64,000 nucleotides of DNA. It comes from Enoplosus armatus. Lineage: Eukaryota; Chordata; Actinopteri; Centrarchiformes; Enoplosidae. Below are positions 35,606 through 48,009 of this stretch, piece after piece; positions within the stretch are counted from its first letter, which is position 1, and each line of letters starts with the position of its first letter. The stretch spans positions 13,493,298 to 13,557,297 of the forward strand of contig NC_092194.1 in the NCBI RefSeq assembly GCF_043641665.1. The letters are read 5' to 3'. The position numbers and the translations under genes are program-made. The notes beneath the pieces were generated by a model, which did not search any database, was not told the origin of the DNA, and saw nothing but the letters and a program-made list of their open reading frames with translations.

Positions 35606-36954
35606 TGCATACTAGCATATCGTTATATTAACCACTTAAACAGTATACTATGATGATTGATTTGTGGTAAATACTGTATAGAATAAGTATGTTCAAGCAA
35701 CAATGCATCATTTGATGGAGAACATACACAAAAACTGAGGAATCTGCCTCACCCCTTTTCATGTATTTCACCATATTAGGTCCTGAAATTAGAGGGTAGA
35801 AAAGATGTCAAATGCAAAGATGAATTGCTTCTTTTGAAAACCTCATATTTATGGTCCTTAAAAGCGCTGCTGCTGTTGTCGGGGTGTAAAGAGTTACAGC
35901 TTTGCCCTATGAGATCCTTGAAGCCCTCTTAACTAAATGTGTTTGTATTTTTTATGTCTCAGTGCCAACCTCTATTAGTATCATGTCACTAAGTGCCCTT
36001 GACTCCAGTCAAGCAGCGCTGTGCCTGTTGGTGAAGTCCAGGTTGCATTTACAGTCTACGCCCCCGAAACACGGCTCTGCACAGTGCAGGACAGATGAAG
36101 GATACCAACTCCTCCATAACTGAACGGTGTTTAGTTATTCAAGCTGTGTTGACCTGAGGGAGAAAGTGAAGCACTCGCCAACTTTGAAACATCTTCTCAT
36201 AAGCTGAAACATGTTGTGTCTCTTTTTCTGCAGCTTTTACAGTAAGATAGTTCACAGACTTTGAATGGCAATAGGTCGTCTGCCTATTTTAATGGTACAG
36301 TGCCATAACCAGTGTAATACCCTATGGTATGTTGCACTAGTATTGGTAAGACTGTATAAAATACCTCTCTGGTAGGACTGTATGTCTTGTGTGATGACAG
36401 CTCTACTTTACTTCGATCGCTGCCTATAATTCTTTATGACGTTACATTAGCTGCTTGTGTGGGTGGCTGGATCACACAGAAGATTGTATGTGCAGGTTCA
36501 TTAAACTATTCAACCATACTTTTGATGTCATTAAATTTCACGACTTCACTTGAGAGTGAAAGGTACCCTCCAAATATTTTTCACAGCAGTAGGGAGGTCT
36601 CCTTGTTCCTTCCCAGGTGGTTTATTGGTAATTTTCTAACCTCGGAGCAGGAAAATATCTGCAGAATATGATTGCATTTGTCAGAAAATGTTAGAGTTTA
36701 AATGCTTTAAACTATATTTTACATTAGATTATCATATTTAGTGAAGACCGTACGTTTTACAGTGCAAATATAACATTCAATGGCTACAGTAAATGTGTAG
36801 CTGAGTTAAGATTGTTGATAAAAGATGTATTATGTATGTATTATGATTATAAAACTGCATCCTAACACTTGATGTATCCCAGGTACAATGGTTTAAAGTA
36901 GTGTAACATTTGATAATGATTTAAGGTGCATAATTAGTTCCAATGTGCAATACA
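35606..36954. other. Desert stretch without recognised gene
   Basis: No supported exon or repeat apart from the end of the local duplication near 35694. Frames are short. Confidence 0.45.
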
Positions 36955-37653
36955 CAGTGGTGGAAAGTAACATTACTCAGGTATATTTACTGAAGTCTTG
37001 GTACTTGTACTTTTGTTTTATGCAACTTCATACTTGTACTTCACTACATTTCAGAGGAAAATATAATACTTTTTACTCCATTACATTTATCTGACAGTTA
37101 TAGTCACTATTTACTTTTCAGATTAAGATTTTACACAAGAAAAGCATATGATAAGTTCACAAAATACAACACATTGTTTATTAAAAACAGTGTCCAGTTG
37201 GGATCCTTTGTCACATTTCAGATGTCTTCGAGTTGTCAGCAGTTCCACCAAAGACAGATTTCCAATATTTCACAAAAAAGCAAAGATTAGAGAAAATGAA
37301 TACACATTTGTGCAGCAGAACTTTGTTTAGTCTTTTTTCTTACCTCATTAAACATCTCCTGACCCCTCATATTTATCCTGTGACCCTTGGAGGGGGCCTG
37401 TCCCTTTGGTTGGATCCCAGTGGACTGAATTATCAAACTGTATATAAAGTAGTTAAAACTAGCTCCACCTCGACCAGCTATAAAACTAAAATGCTACTTA
37501 CACATTGTTGCATCTGTACTCTAATCTAATCATCAATATTAGTATATTTTGTTACTTTAGTTGGATTTTGAATGCAGGACATTTACTTGTAATGGAGTAT
37601 TTTTCACTGTTGTGTTGGTACTTTTAAGGCTCTGACTACGTCTACCAGAATTG
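36955..37653 (+). mobile_element. hAT-like non-autonomous DNA transposon, second full-length copy
   Basis: The left end is cagtggtggaaagtaac. The right end has decayed to tctaccagaattg. Flanking 8-mers gcaataca (36947-36954) and acaataca (37654-37661) differ at one base, as an aged target duplication would. The internal order of words matches the copy at 32133-32875. Confidence 0.78.
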
Positions 37654-37688
37654 ACAATACATAGTTCACAAAATCTTTTACTGCAGAA

Positions 37689-38015
37689 TCACCAAAGAGA
37701 AAAGAGCAGTGAGTCCATGTCTCTCAGCTGCTGCTCAATGATTTGTGTCTGCACTCCACTTGAGTCTCCACCCTGACGGAGCTCTGCTTGGAGCCGGACA
37801 AAAAAGTCGAGAAGTGCTGTGGCGTCCAAACACAGAAAACCTTGCCTGTTGGACCCAGAAAGACGTCCTGTACTTGGGTCAGCAATCCTTCTACCCCCTA
37901 AAAAGTGCAGCCGGAGCCTCTCTAGAAAGATTAATGACCATTGATCCCCAGCACAAGCCACCAGGGTAGCGGACCACTGTTTCCCTCCAGTCCCCATGAG
38001 CAGTAAAAGCCTCAT
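37689..38015 (-). other. Unexplained 108-codon open frame between a transposon and block X
   Basis: The frame begins MRLLLLMGTGGKQW and ends LRDMDSLLFSLW with a stop. It contains amphipathic-looking stretches (LLDFFVRLQAELRQ, QTQIIEQQLRDMDSLLF) and is free of simple repeats. I do not recognise a family, see no flanking splice sites that decide the matter, and find no second copy in the window. It may be an exon of an unknown or decayed gene, or chance. Confidence 0.2.
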
Positions 38016-38350
38016 TACACACTTTCTTAGTCTTTAGGTTGCCCCTCTGCTCAGCCCAAACCAAGCCCAAGGACGCTTGCTGCTGTTTGGTTTATTTTGT
38101 TTTGTTCAGCGAAGTGTGTTGATGTGGCTGATGTTTGCTTATTGGTGCATTTTAGCAGTGCGCTTTATTGCGAATTCCATAATTTACAACATATTTTTTT
38201 GAAGTAAACAATGTAAAAATACAAGGTGAGAAGGAGCAAGCCACTGATGACCGCTGTGATTCAGAGAAGAAACTGCACACTCAGAAGTACATTTTTTAAA
38301 GAGACATATAGTCAGAAAAACAAAGTTGTCTAGACGCCGCAGACCCTCTC

Positions 38351-39120
38351 ATTTGCAGATGAAACAAGAAGCTCGTATAATCATCGGTGTGTTTGGAGAA
38401 CGTGTTCCCCGTTTCTGCTTCTTTCTGCGTGACCTTCCTAATCACATGAGCATTTCAAAAGCACAAGGGGCAGAGGGTCACTGCCAATACGAGGCTGAAA
38501 AAAGCAAATTACCATTCGGCAGGAATATTCCTTCTGTAAATCATCTCCCACTCTATTCTGGTCTGTAGATAACTGTCTGACTTCTGCCCCAAACACCATC
38601 TTTGATGTTGGGAGAAGAGTGATTAAAATAACAGCAATGGGCTTTGTATATCTTACATGCAGGAATAAATTTGTCATTTTTTAAGCATTTAGTATGAAGA
38701 TAACTGACAACCTTCATTGGAAATCAATACCTGACTAACGAACAGCCTAACATAGGTTGATAGAGACTAATAAATGATATTATTGCAAGTTGGAAACTGA
38801 TGATATCTCAGTTTCCTCACATTGTGGGGCATATTTCACAGTTTTGATAATATCAAGCCCAGCAGGGAATCTGCAAAATGATCTTGATAGAGGGCTGTTA
38901 GTGTGGTTGAAGTCTTTCTCACTTTATTTAATTGCAATATCCCTCTCAACCTTCCATGCCAGAAATGAACAAGCCAAAGCCACATGAAAGCCGTATGCTG
39001 TTTATATCTCTTAAATGTCTTAATGAACAAATCTTACACCAGACATTTCAATACCTGAGTCTTTTACAGCTTCAGCTCATTAGATACTGTCTATGTTTAG
39101 TTTTCCATTTTTAGTCTTCT
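38351..39120 (+). repeat. Duplicated block X, copy 2
   Basis: Second copy of 34616-35388 in direct orientation, about 3.7 kb downstream. Differences include tgt/cgt and cct/tct in the shared 71-codon frame and scattered changes outside it. The flanks differ from those of copy 1. Confidence 0.9.
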
Positions 39121-42100
39121 ATTGGTGCTTTGAGCTCTTTCCAAAAGAGTTGGCAACACTGTCGACTTCATCCTTTCGGTGTCAGGTGATTGACAGTTAA
39201 GTATTATTCATTTTTTTTTATATAAAAACGGTCCAGTATGATGCTTGTACAGTTTTCAAGCCTGTGAAAATAGTCACTGACAAGTGAGCAAATTTGTAGA
39301 TTTATGAGAGAATTTTTTCCAAAAGTCAGAAGCACTTGCTGTAATAATGTGATATGTTACTACTGAGGTGACACCATGTTTACCATCACAATGGGGTGAC
39401 CCACTATAATAACCTGTATGTGACACAACCCCATTGCTACACAATATGTGAATATGCAACGATTCTTTCTACAATATCTGAACATGGCAACTATGGTATG
39501 TCTAAGGTTAGGTAAGGCAATCTTTCATCTCTCTTGTCCAATAATTATACGATGATTCCTTAAGAAAAAGTACAATGTTTCTTCATCCGGTACAGAGGTT
39601 TCGAAGAAGTAAGAAACAGATCATTGTTATGGTTAATAAAAAATTAATTGCAGGTCTGATGAGAAAAGTCTGATTTGCTGCACACCCCTCGAGCACTCCG
39701 ACATCCACACCCTTACTTTCCACTTACTAAAGGGCACTGAACTACTTTGCATTGCACAAAGAGTGGTAGGGTCCTATATGTGTGTCTGGTCTGTCCAGTG
39801 AGCATGCTAACATTTGGTTGTTAACAGTCTTATCCAAAGAGTGAAAACTAGTTGATTGTGGTACTCGCCTGCAGATTTAAAATCTTAAAAACAACATTTC
39901 CATCATCATCGTTAATGAAGCCAATTACCAACCAACATCACATATACATTCAGATGTTTGGTTAATTTCTCTCACTTCCTGTTTGAAATCAACATGTGAG
40001 AAAATAATCATGGCCATTAAGTCCTGAGGGAAGAGAAACTTTCCGGCGTTAAGTCGTTTTCAAAGGTTTTATTTTTTCTGTGTTTTGCCAATTCCCTATG
40101 TGTCATTAAATTCAACCAACTAGTTCTCAGTCTGTCACTGTGAGGAGAATCTCCGAGCTGAATTCACTGCCAGTGTCTCAACATATTGGCTAAATTAACC
40201 ATGCGTATAAAAAGTCAGCGTAGTCCTTTAAACACACTGGGCGCTGCTGCTAACATATAAGGTTGCATGAAAAGATGTTGTGTGACGGTTCGGGGTTGTC
40301 TAACGGAGTAGCTCTGCCTTAAAGCTATTGACCCATGCAGCATCTACCTCGACTCTGGGAATTCAACTACAACTGACCTCTGTGGATATAACAGTAGGTC
40401 AAAGGGAGGTGAGAGCAACACTGTGCACACTTTCTTCAAACCTGGTTAAAAATATATTCTGTTGATATCTGACTTCTTTCAACTGACAGGTGAGATACAT
40501 CTGTTCATCGCCAGGTAAAACACAAGTTGTATATCTACTGATGTTGCTGAATTAATAACGTTGCTCTCTGTGCATCCAGATGAGTTGATAATACTCCACT
40601 ACACATTATAAATTGACCTACAGTGCTGACACCAGTGATCTGGAACTGGTAATGGTGTGTGGATAAGTCGCCCATAAAACCAGCATGAGGAAACGCGCTG
40701 TCACAGCAGCCCGATCATTAGGACACCAAACAAGGAAATGCTCCGATGGACACTAATCATTCAAGATCAAATGCATTGCAATTAACCAATAACATCTGCT
40801 CACACTGCCATTCTGAATGATTCGCCATATGTTTCGCAACCTCAAAGTGGCGGCGATGAGAGATGGATGTGTGACGATCTGTTGCCAAAATGGAGAAAAC
40901 TAACAGAAAAGATTAAAATCCATAAATTTCTGATGATGTTTTACCCACAGGCTTGAACATATTTGACTTGAAAGAAAGATCCTTGAATGTGACTTTGAAA
41001 GGCCCAAACTTAACTGGGAATTAGCATGAAATGACATTTTTATCTCTTTTGAACACGTGTTTAACATGAACTGACGGTCGCCCACACACAATCTGCTTTA
41101 CCATACGGATACCTGATGTTTTAAAGGAGGGTTTACCTCGTACAGATGGGCTAAAAATAACAGGTAAACAAACGTAGAATTTCCACTCTGTGAAGCGAAG
41201 CTATCATTTAGATTTCAACACACGCATATCTCATATAATAACAAAATGAAATCAGACTCATTCATTTAAATAATTGCATTTGTTCCTGTTTTTGTCCCAA
41301 GTTAATTAGCAAACATTTTAGCAGAGAAAAGAAAGAAAATCTGTTCTTATTAAGTGGGATAAACAGGGGCTGTCAGCACATCTTTACAAGTCTTATGTGT
41401 AATACAAATAAGCCCGGCTGCTTGTAGGTGCTGCAGCTCTGAGAGGGTTTTCATCCATAGCTGAACAATTTTCTGCTCCTCTGGGATCCTTTGCATCAGT
41501 TCAATTTATTTCAGTAAATGGACCAATTCATCAGGGAAATTTGGTATGTCATTTGTGTTTTTCATCAAGCGATACCTTCCTCTGCTTTTTTCCCACAAAC
41601 ACAAATGGATTAAACACTCGTGCAGACATCTTGAACCTACAGTGCATCTGCATTAGAGGTTATTGTGTGCTGACAGCCTAAAGGAGAAGAGCTCAGCGCA
41701 CGTTTAGTGGCATTGTAATAATTAATATAATCAGGTGTTTACTGCTTAGAGCTAATATTGATTGTTGAGTTAGGAGGGCAAACACATTTTCTGACATTGC
41801 ATGATAAATTGGTTTGACTTTAATTAGGGTTTACATTTAATTCAATCAGTAAAGAGCTTGAAATCCAGACTCGGGGAGCAGACTTTACCAGTGCAAAGAT
41901 ATAATAAAATAGCTAAAAAATGAAGTTACATAAAATCCGACAGAAACCAGCTCAGGCAAAAATAAGTGCTTTCCTTGAAAAGGCAGTGAGCGGCTGGTGC
42001 TCCGTATCCTTCCAGATGTCTGTGTGCGATACGCTCCTCCCTGCTGGCCCACACTGACAAGCCCATGTCATCCCTGTGACATTTTCAGAGCCTTCACATT

Positions 42101-43221
42101 TCATCAGGACGGTAATTAATCATTGCCGAAACAATGTGGTGGCCTGGAACACCGGGGCTGCCACGGCGCCGAGGAGGAGAGCGAGTGCTGCCATGGGCCT
42201 CCTTGGCTCATGCCAGGGTGCGACAGGCAAAGCGTTGCCGTGGTGAAGCCTCGGCAGCGTCGAGGACCATCATCCCTCTGTGACATCTGTTGGCATCACG
42301 GGCTGCAACTCTAACCTGCGAGCAGGATTTAGATACTCAGGCTGCTCCATGTTTGCACAAATTATGGCAATGACCAAAGTGCTTTTCCAAACTCATTAAG
42401 CAATCATTAACGGTGACAAGCTTGCAAAAATAAGGTTTATAAAAACATTTTAATGATATAAATAAACATACCATTATTGTCATGTGAAACCTTGATATTT
42501 CTCTCAAGTTTTAACCTTCTAAAGTCAACAACTTTTGTCTCTGTGAAAACATTTTTGCAGTTTAAAAATGTATGACGGTCAAACCTACAGACTTTTACTG
42601 AAAAGCAAACATTTTTCAAATTGTCAGTGTAATTAAAACAAAAAGGCGGCAGGGCCTGACAGAGAAAAATGTTCAGTCTGTGGTAATCACAAACCCACAG
42701 ATCCACTTGATTTTGTCCAAATGAAAATCACCTTCAGCGACCAAACCTTAATGTTTCCCAAACAGCAACAAGGGAGTGTTTCATCAAGTGAAAACCGAAC
42801 TTACAAGACAAGAAAAGTTTTTATTGGTTGTGCTGCTCTGGTGTGAAGACTTTCAGTTTGGTGGAAATCCACATGCCACATGCAATTTACTCATGCAGCA
42901 AGATTTAATGGTATGGACATTTCTTTTGCAGTTTGGAGACTCTTGTGCAAAGTTCTCAGTCTTAAAAGTTGAAACTCTGTGGAAATGAAATGTAATCAAC
43001 TTTTCTTCAGTCAGGATACAGCCAATGTAAGCTACCTACATACATTACAATAGAATTACAATACTAACTAAACTTGTAATGTTTTAATAATCGGTTATAT
43101 TAAGAATCCATCTCGGGCATTGAAAGAAATGTTCCCTTGCAGTTGGTATTTTTAAGAAATAAAAATGTCAGTTTAACAGTTGTCTATGTCCACAAAGCGA
43201 GACACCAGCAAACCTGTACTA
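39121..43221. other. Desert stretch without recognised gene
   Basis: No supported exon. A GC-richer, non-repetitive stretch at 41990-42320 is listed separately. The rest is AT-rich single-copy DNA. Confidence 0.45.
41990..42320. promoter_or_regulatory. Candidate conserved non-coding element
   Basis: A GC-rich island in AT-rich surroundings, with CpGs and ggtaattaatcattgc (homeodomain-like core). The 63-codon frame over it has no recognisable motif. Inferred from texture only. Confidence 0.25.
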
Positions 43222-43487
43222 CACTCCTGTTGTGGTGAAAGTATCAACACAACATTGTACAAATACTGACTCAAGTAAAAGTCCTGCATGATTAAATATT
43301 ATTTTCTGAATATGACTGAGAATTACAATGTAGTCAACTATGAAAAGTATAGTGAAGGATATATTTGTTTATTTTCTTATCTAATGAAGGAAAAGTAGAA
43401 AGTGTCACAAAAACAAAAATACTCCAATATAGCAGCTCGAAATGTTCTTTAAGTACAGTACTCGGGTAAATGTACTTGCCACCTCTG
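43222..43487 (-). repeat. hAT-like non-autonomous element, internally deleted copy
   Basis: Contains gactcaagtaaaagtcctgc and ends gggtaaatgtacttgccacc-tctg. This is the reverse of the CAGTGGTGG-AAGTAC-ATTTAC left end seen in the full copies. Only about 265 bases remain. Confidence 0.6.
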
Positions 43488-45159
43488 GTGCCTTGTCAGG
43501 GCAGTAAAACATAGTGTACAAGGCATGAAAAGGAAACACATCCTGCAGGCAGGAATAAAGGCTGAAAGAGAGCCAGATGTGCCCCGGACTTTCAGGGTGT
43601 ATTAAGTGCAGGAGTACAGATAACCTACTTCAGGTCTGTCAGCTGTACACACATTCTCTGAAATGCCAGTATGAATAAATCAAAGGCATACCAGCAAGCT
43701 TCCTCTCGAGTGTATCATTATTTTATGAAAGTTACATGTAATAATGCATATAGCCTTTAGGTACAGTTTTCAACCACATTTTGCATTCAATTGATAGCAG
43801 AATCCAGGTTATTTGGCTGTTGTTTTTTGCCAAAGTTCACAGTTATCACCGGCTTGTCACCTTGTCACGGTGACCTTTTAACGTGTTGTTTCCGTGTGTT
43901 TGTGTGGGTGCTCTTTATCAGGGGACGGTAATGAAAATGGAGGTGCCGTCTCTTGCCAGCTTTTAATGTTAATTGGCAGTGATTTGTGAAAAAAAAAAAA
44001 AAAAGGCCTCAGTCCAGGACAAAGCAGCTTCAGACGACACTGAATTAGAGGAGGTTTGTTGTCACAAAATAACCTCTGCAAAATAAAGGAGAGCTACGGC
44101 AGCAAGATGAATACTCACTCCCACTTTGTGGTGTTCACACAGCATACAGAATGAAAATCAAAACTCCCCAAGTCAACCAAACAGGTGAGGGCAGATTATT
44201 ATCAAAGCTGCTGAACCAGAAAGTTGATACAGTGTGCTGTATGTGCTCGAGGGGGGGAAGACACTGACAGTTCAAGGCCTTTGAGTCTGCAAGAAAACAG
44301 GGAGCTTGGTAGAAATGCATCCGCAAGCACTGGAATTATTAACATTTAGGTATGCTTACAAGACAGTATTAAATCAAAGTAAGCAAAAAAAAAAAAAAAA
44401 AAAGGGCTGAAGCAGTGCTGTGTAGATGGACGCTCACATCCACACTTTTATTCACTCATTTACAATTCATGTCAAGTCATGACCACCAACCCCCACCCTG
44501 CTGCTTGACCCCCTCCGCCTCGCGGAGAGGGAGAGAAGAAGGAGAACAAAAAGAAAGAAAGTAGAAAGGAGCCTCTGGGCCGATGCACATCTTCTATCTG
44601 ACCTTCACGTAGGGTTGATCATCAAGCAGACCGTCTTTGACAGGTTTTTGACACCACTGAAGAACATGTCTTGATCTCATCTCAACAGAGCGGATGGTCA
44701 GAGCAAAACAAAGACTGGACGATGATAACAGTTAACTGTGCAGAGACTGCGCTGCTGGGATAAACAGCAGTATCACTTCATAATGATCAGTTGACAGAGA
44801 GAGTGAGTGTTGAGATGTTTTTGTCACAGACAGCCTCGTCCGTTTGTCAAAATGCTTAAATCTATTTTTACATTTATTGTGACAAGGCCTTCGTGGTGGT
44901 GGATGGGTGTTTGAACAAAGCATGTGACTTGAACTGGGGAGATGGCTTCTCATGTCCTGTTTCTTAATCTTTCACTAACCTTAAACCTGCATTCATTGAT
45001 TTTTTGGCACAACTGGGTGTAAACCTTGACAAATTCATTATCACCTTATATAGTTAATGCAGAGGGTGTTTACACATCCAGCAGATGTGGAGCATTCATT
45101 TGAAATTGTGTTTTAGGCCAACTGAACTGTATCATAACTGGTGCTGAACGGGTACAGTG

Positions 45160-45300
45160 GGGTTTTTTCACTGAAAACAGCTGCCTGTTGCTGCTGCTGG
45201 AAACAACGCTGATGAGAGCACGAAGATGGAACCAAAACTGTAAAATGGTGGGCCGAAAAAAACCGTAAAGCTCGGGCGATCATCACCTGAGCATCACATT
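45160..45300 (+). repeat. Interspersed repeat family R1, short copy
   Basis: Shares cactgaaaacagctgcctg, then a GAGAGC-CG-GAA-CCAAAA segment and gtaaagct, with 18600-18730. Most of the family's left part is missing. Confidence 0.5.
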
Positions 45301-47179
45301 ACAAACAGCTTTCTCATCAATATAAAAATATTGAGCAGCTTTAATGAAGAAGTTTCAGTTTCCTAAACCTAACCAAATGTCATACATGGAGGCAGCAGAT
45401 CAGTAAACCTTTAAGTGACTCAACAGTCATTTCTAAGCGTTTTCAAAAGCACTGACAAAAGGACAATGCTCACATGGGTCGTTTTGGAAGGCAATGACAA
45501 ACGACATACAGTATTTTGTCATATAGAGGACTTTCTGTTCAGAAGATTAAAGCCAAGGTTAGAGACATGAGATGAGATGTCAAATATAATGAACTGGAAA
45601 GTAGTTGAGTTAAAACGTGCTATTATTAGTGCATCAACAAAATCTCATAATATACAGTATGTTCACGTTCAGGATCCATATTGATTTCTGATTATTCTTA
45701 CTCTTTACTGCGTGTTCTGTGTTTGCTTTTGATATGCAGTCGATATTCCAGTTGTTATTTCTCTCTGAAGCTTTGCAGCAGAATCAAATCCACAAGCTTT
45801 CAGTGTTGAAAGGCTCTGGGTTTTGTTTAGTCTACAAAACAGCTTGTGTAACCAGCCGCCTTGATTTTCTGAAAAGCTGCTGCTAGTTGGCACGGTGGCA
45901 GCTGAGAAACTGAGTCGGTCCAACAGTCTATCCCTCCAATCCTTCAAGGCAGTCTGCTGGTCTGATGGATAAGAATTGAAAGGCAAATCAATAGAGATCA
46001 CAGCTTAAATGAAGAGTGATTTTAATTGGCTTACTGTTATTGACGTGTGCTTCCCTCAGCTCCTTGGACTTGGATCCCGGGGGCCACATGAGGGCCTGTG
46101 CTGTGGCTCCAGCAAGTGAAGATTTGCTGATACTCAGCTGTTCGCTGAATGAAATGACGACTAACGAGGGGTGACAACAGCAATTCCGATAAATGTTTAT
46201 TAAGGGCATTTTCGTATGCCCACGTCTGCCCGTGGTACGTCTATTTTCAGGGGCTGTTAAGAGATTGATGAACACACTTGGGATGACAAAGAGTCAGATT
46301 CTCACAAATCAAAATGTCCTGAGTTTTAATGATGCTCCCCTTGTCTGCCTGTGAAAATAAAAAAAGGACACACACAAGTTTGCCATCCATAACAGCTGCA
46401 ATTTAAAGGAAGCAGACATGGCGATATGTTGTTCCCATTAAAATTAAGTTGTGATATAAATCAAGGTAGAAACTGAAAACAGATAAACATTCCTGTAATG
46501 TGGTTTTATGATATTGTAGGAGACGGCTTTGACCGTCAGAGTTTCACATGGATCCTAATAAATTCTCTAAATGTGCTGATGAAATCTCTTTTGCATAAAG
46601 AGGTGGGAGCTCTCAAAAAGAGAAGATGTAGAGTGCAATTTCAATTTTACATTCACTGTCTGACACTACGGTGGATGTTTTAAAACTCATTGGGTAGTTT
46701 ATAGATTTGCTAATGCTAATGTTTATGAAACTGGATCTTAAATTATTATAGTCTGCTGGAGAAACACAGTTTATTTACTGTCATTCACGAGCTTAGAAAT
46801 GAGCATATTCTTGCAAAACTATGTGGACATTCACCCAATCCTTATTATTTGAATTGACGGTTGCAACATTAGATGTACCATAATGATTCATTTGCCTCAA
46901 ATTGTGCCTATTCTCTGCTAATCAACACACCCCTCCTAGAATTTACAAACATGAAAAGATAAATGTGTCTCTTTAGTCATCTTTTCTGATATCCATGTAC
47001 AGATATAAAAGAAATCCAAGAAGAGAGGGTGTCAGGATTCCCCCTCTTCCGAAATCTTCAGTAAAATATGCAAACGCTGCACATGATTATGAAATGAGAC
47101 CTGAAACATAGCCTCTAACTTTTGATACACGCGCAGTCAGCAGCAGGGAACGCCTGTAAGATTAACACGGAGGACCCCT

Positions 47180-47460
47180 CTCCTTATTGCGTTAGGGGCT
47201 GCCTGAACAGGCCGTTTTAATAATGCATACTCACTCATGCATATTCTCAGCGCTTGTGTCAAGCACAGTGGAATTAAACAAGTTTATCATCTAAAAAATG
47301 ACATATTCCATATCAGCCTTTTTCACAGAGCGGCCGGCAAATGGCGAGTCCGCTTTTCGCCTATCACCAAGATACTGAAATGAGACGGCTATCAGCAGTC
47401 GTCGAGAATTTATAATTTCCTACTGGGGCCAATTTCTTCAGCGCTTAATAACTAAGGAAC
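47180..47460. promoter_or_regulatory. Candidate conserved non-coding element
   Basis: A non-repetitive stretch with gttttaataatgcatactca, catgcatattc (octamer-like) and several CpGs, in AT-rich surroundings. No coding frame. Inferred from texture only. Confidence 0.25.
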
Positions 47461-48009
47461 AGTTTTCATACTGGGGGAGGTTTTTTTCTGAGGCTGAAGG
47501 GAATTAATGAGTGTTCAGATCAACAATTATAGGATTCTTTTTTGCATATATGATATATTTTATGTAAAGTACTACACCGACAAAAATACTGTTGTTATCT
47601 CTCTGAACCAAAAGATTGAATAAGATCACACCGTATAGTCAACTGCTCTGAGAATGTTTAATAAATCCTACAATCATTTTTAATTTTTGATAAAGGAATA
47701 ATGTGGTGCTGACAGTTTAGAGTTGTGACCACAGCAGTATTCATACTTTATGAACTACAAGCCAGAACCAGAGTGGTGCTTCAACACAGGAAGTGGTGAA
47801 GAGGTCTGTAGAGTTTTTGCTTTTTACATGATTTTATCAGATTTTTATAAATATCTGATGATAATAAAAATGTAGGACACAAATTGAGATAACCTTTAAC
47901 CCTTTTTATAACCATGAAACCAGTTTAAGGTCAGTTTCAGGTACAAAGCAGACCTTAAATCATATAGAAATAAAACTACAACTACAGTGACTGGGAATTT
48001 GACTCACTG

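Larger units (their letters stand above)
43488..48009. other. Desert stretch without recognised gene
   Basis: Contains poly(A) runs at 43987-44004 and 44385-44403, a short piece of repeat family R1 at 45160-45300, and a possible regulatory stretch at 47180-47460. No exon can be supported. Confidence 0.45.

Noticed and set aside
34591..38568. The MKQEARIIIGVFGE... frame in both copies of block X as a conserved protein
   Set aside because: The copies differ at amino-acid-changing sites (Cys/Arg, Pro/Ser) as readily as at silent ones, and similarity runs equally far outside the frame, so this is block duplication, not coding constraint.
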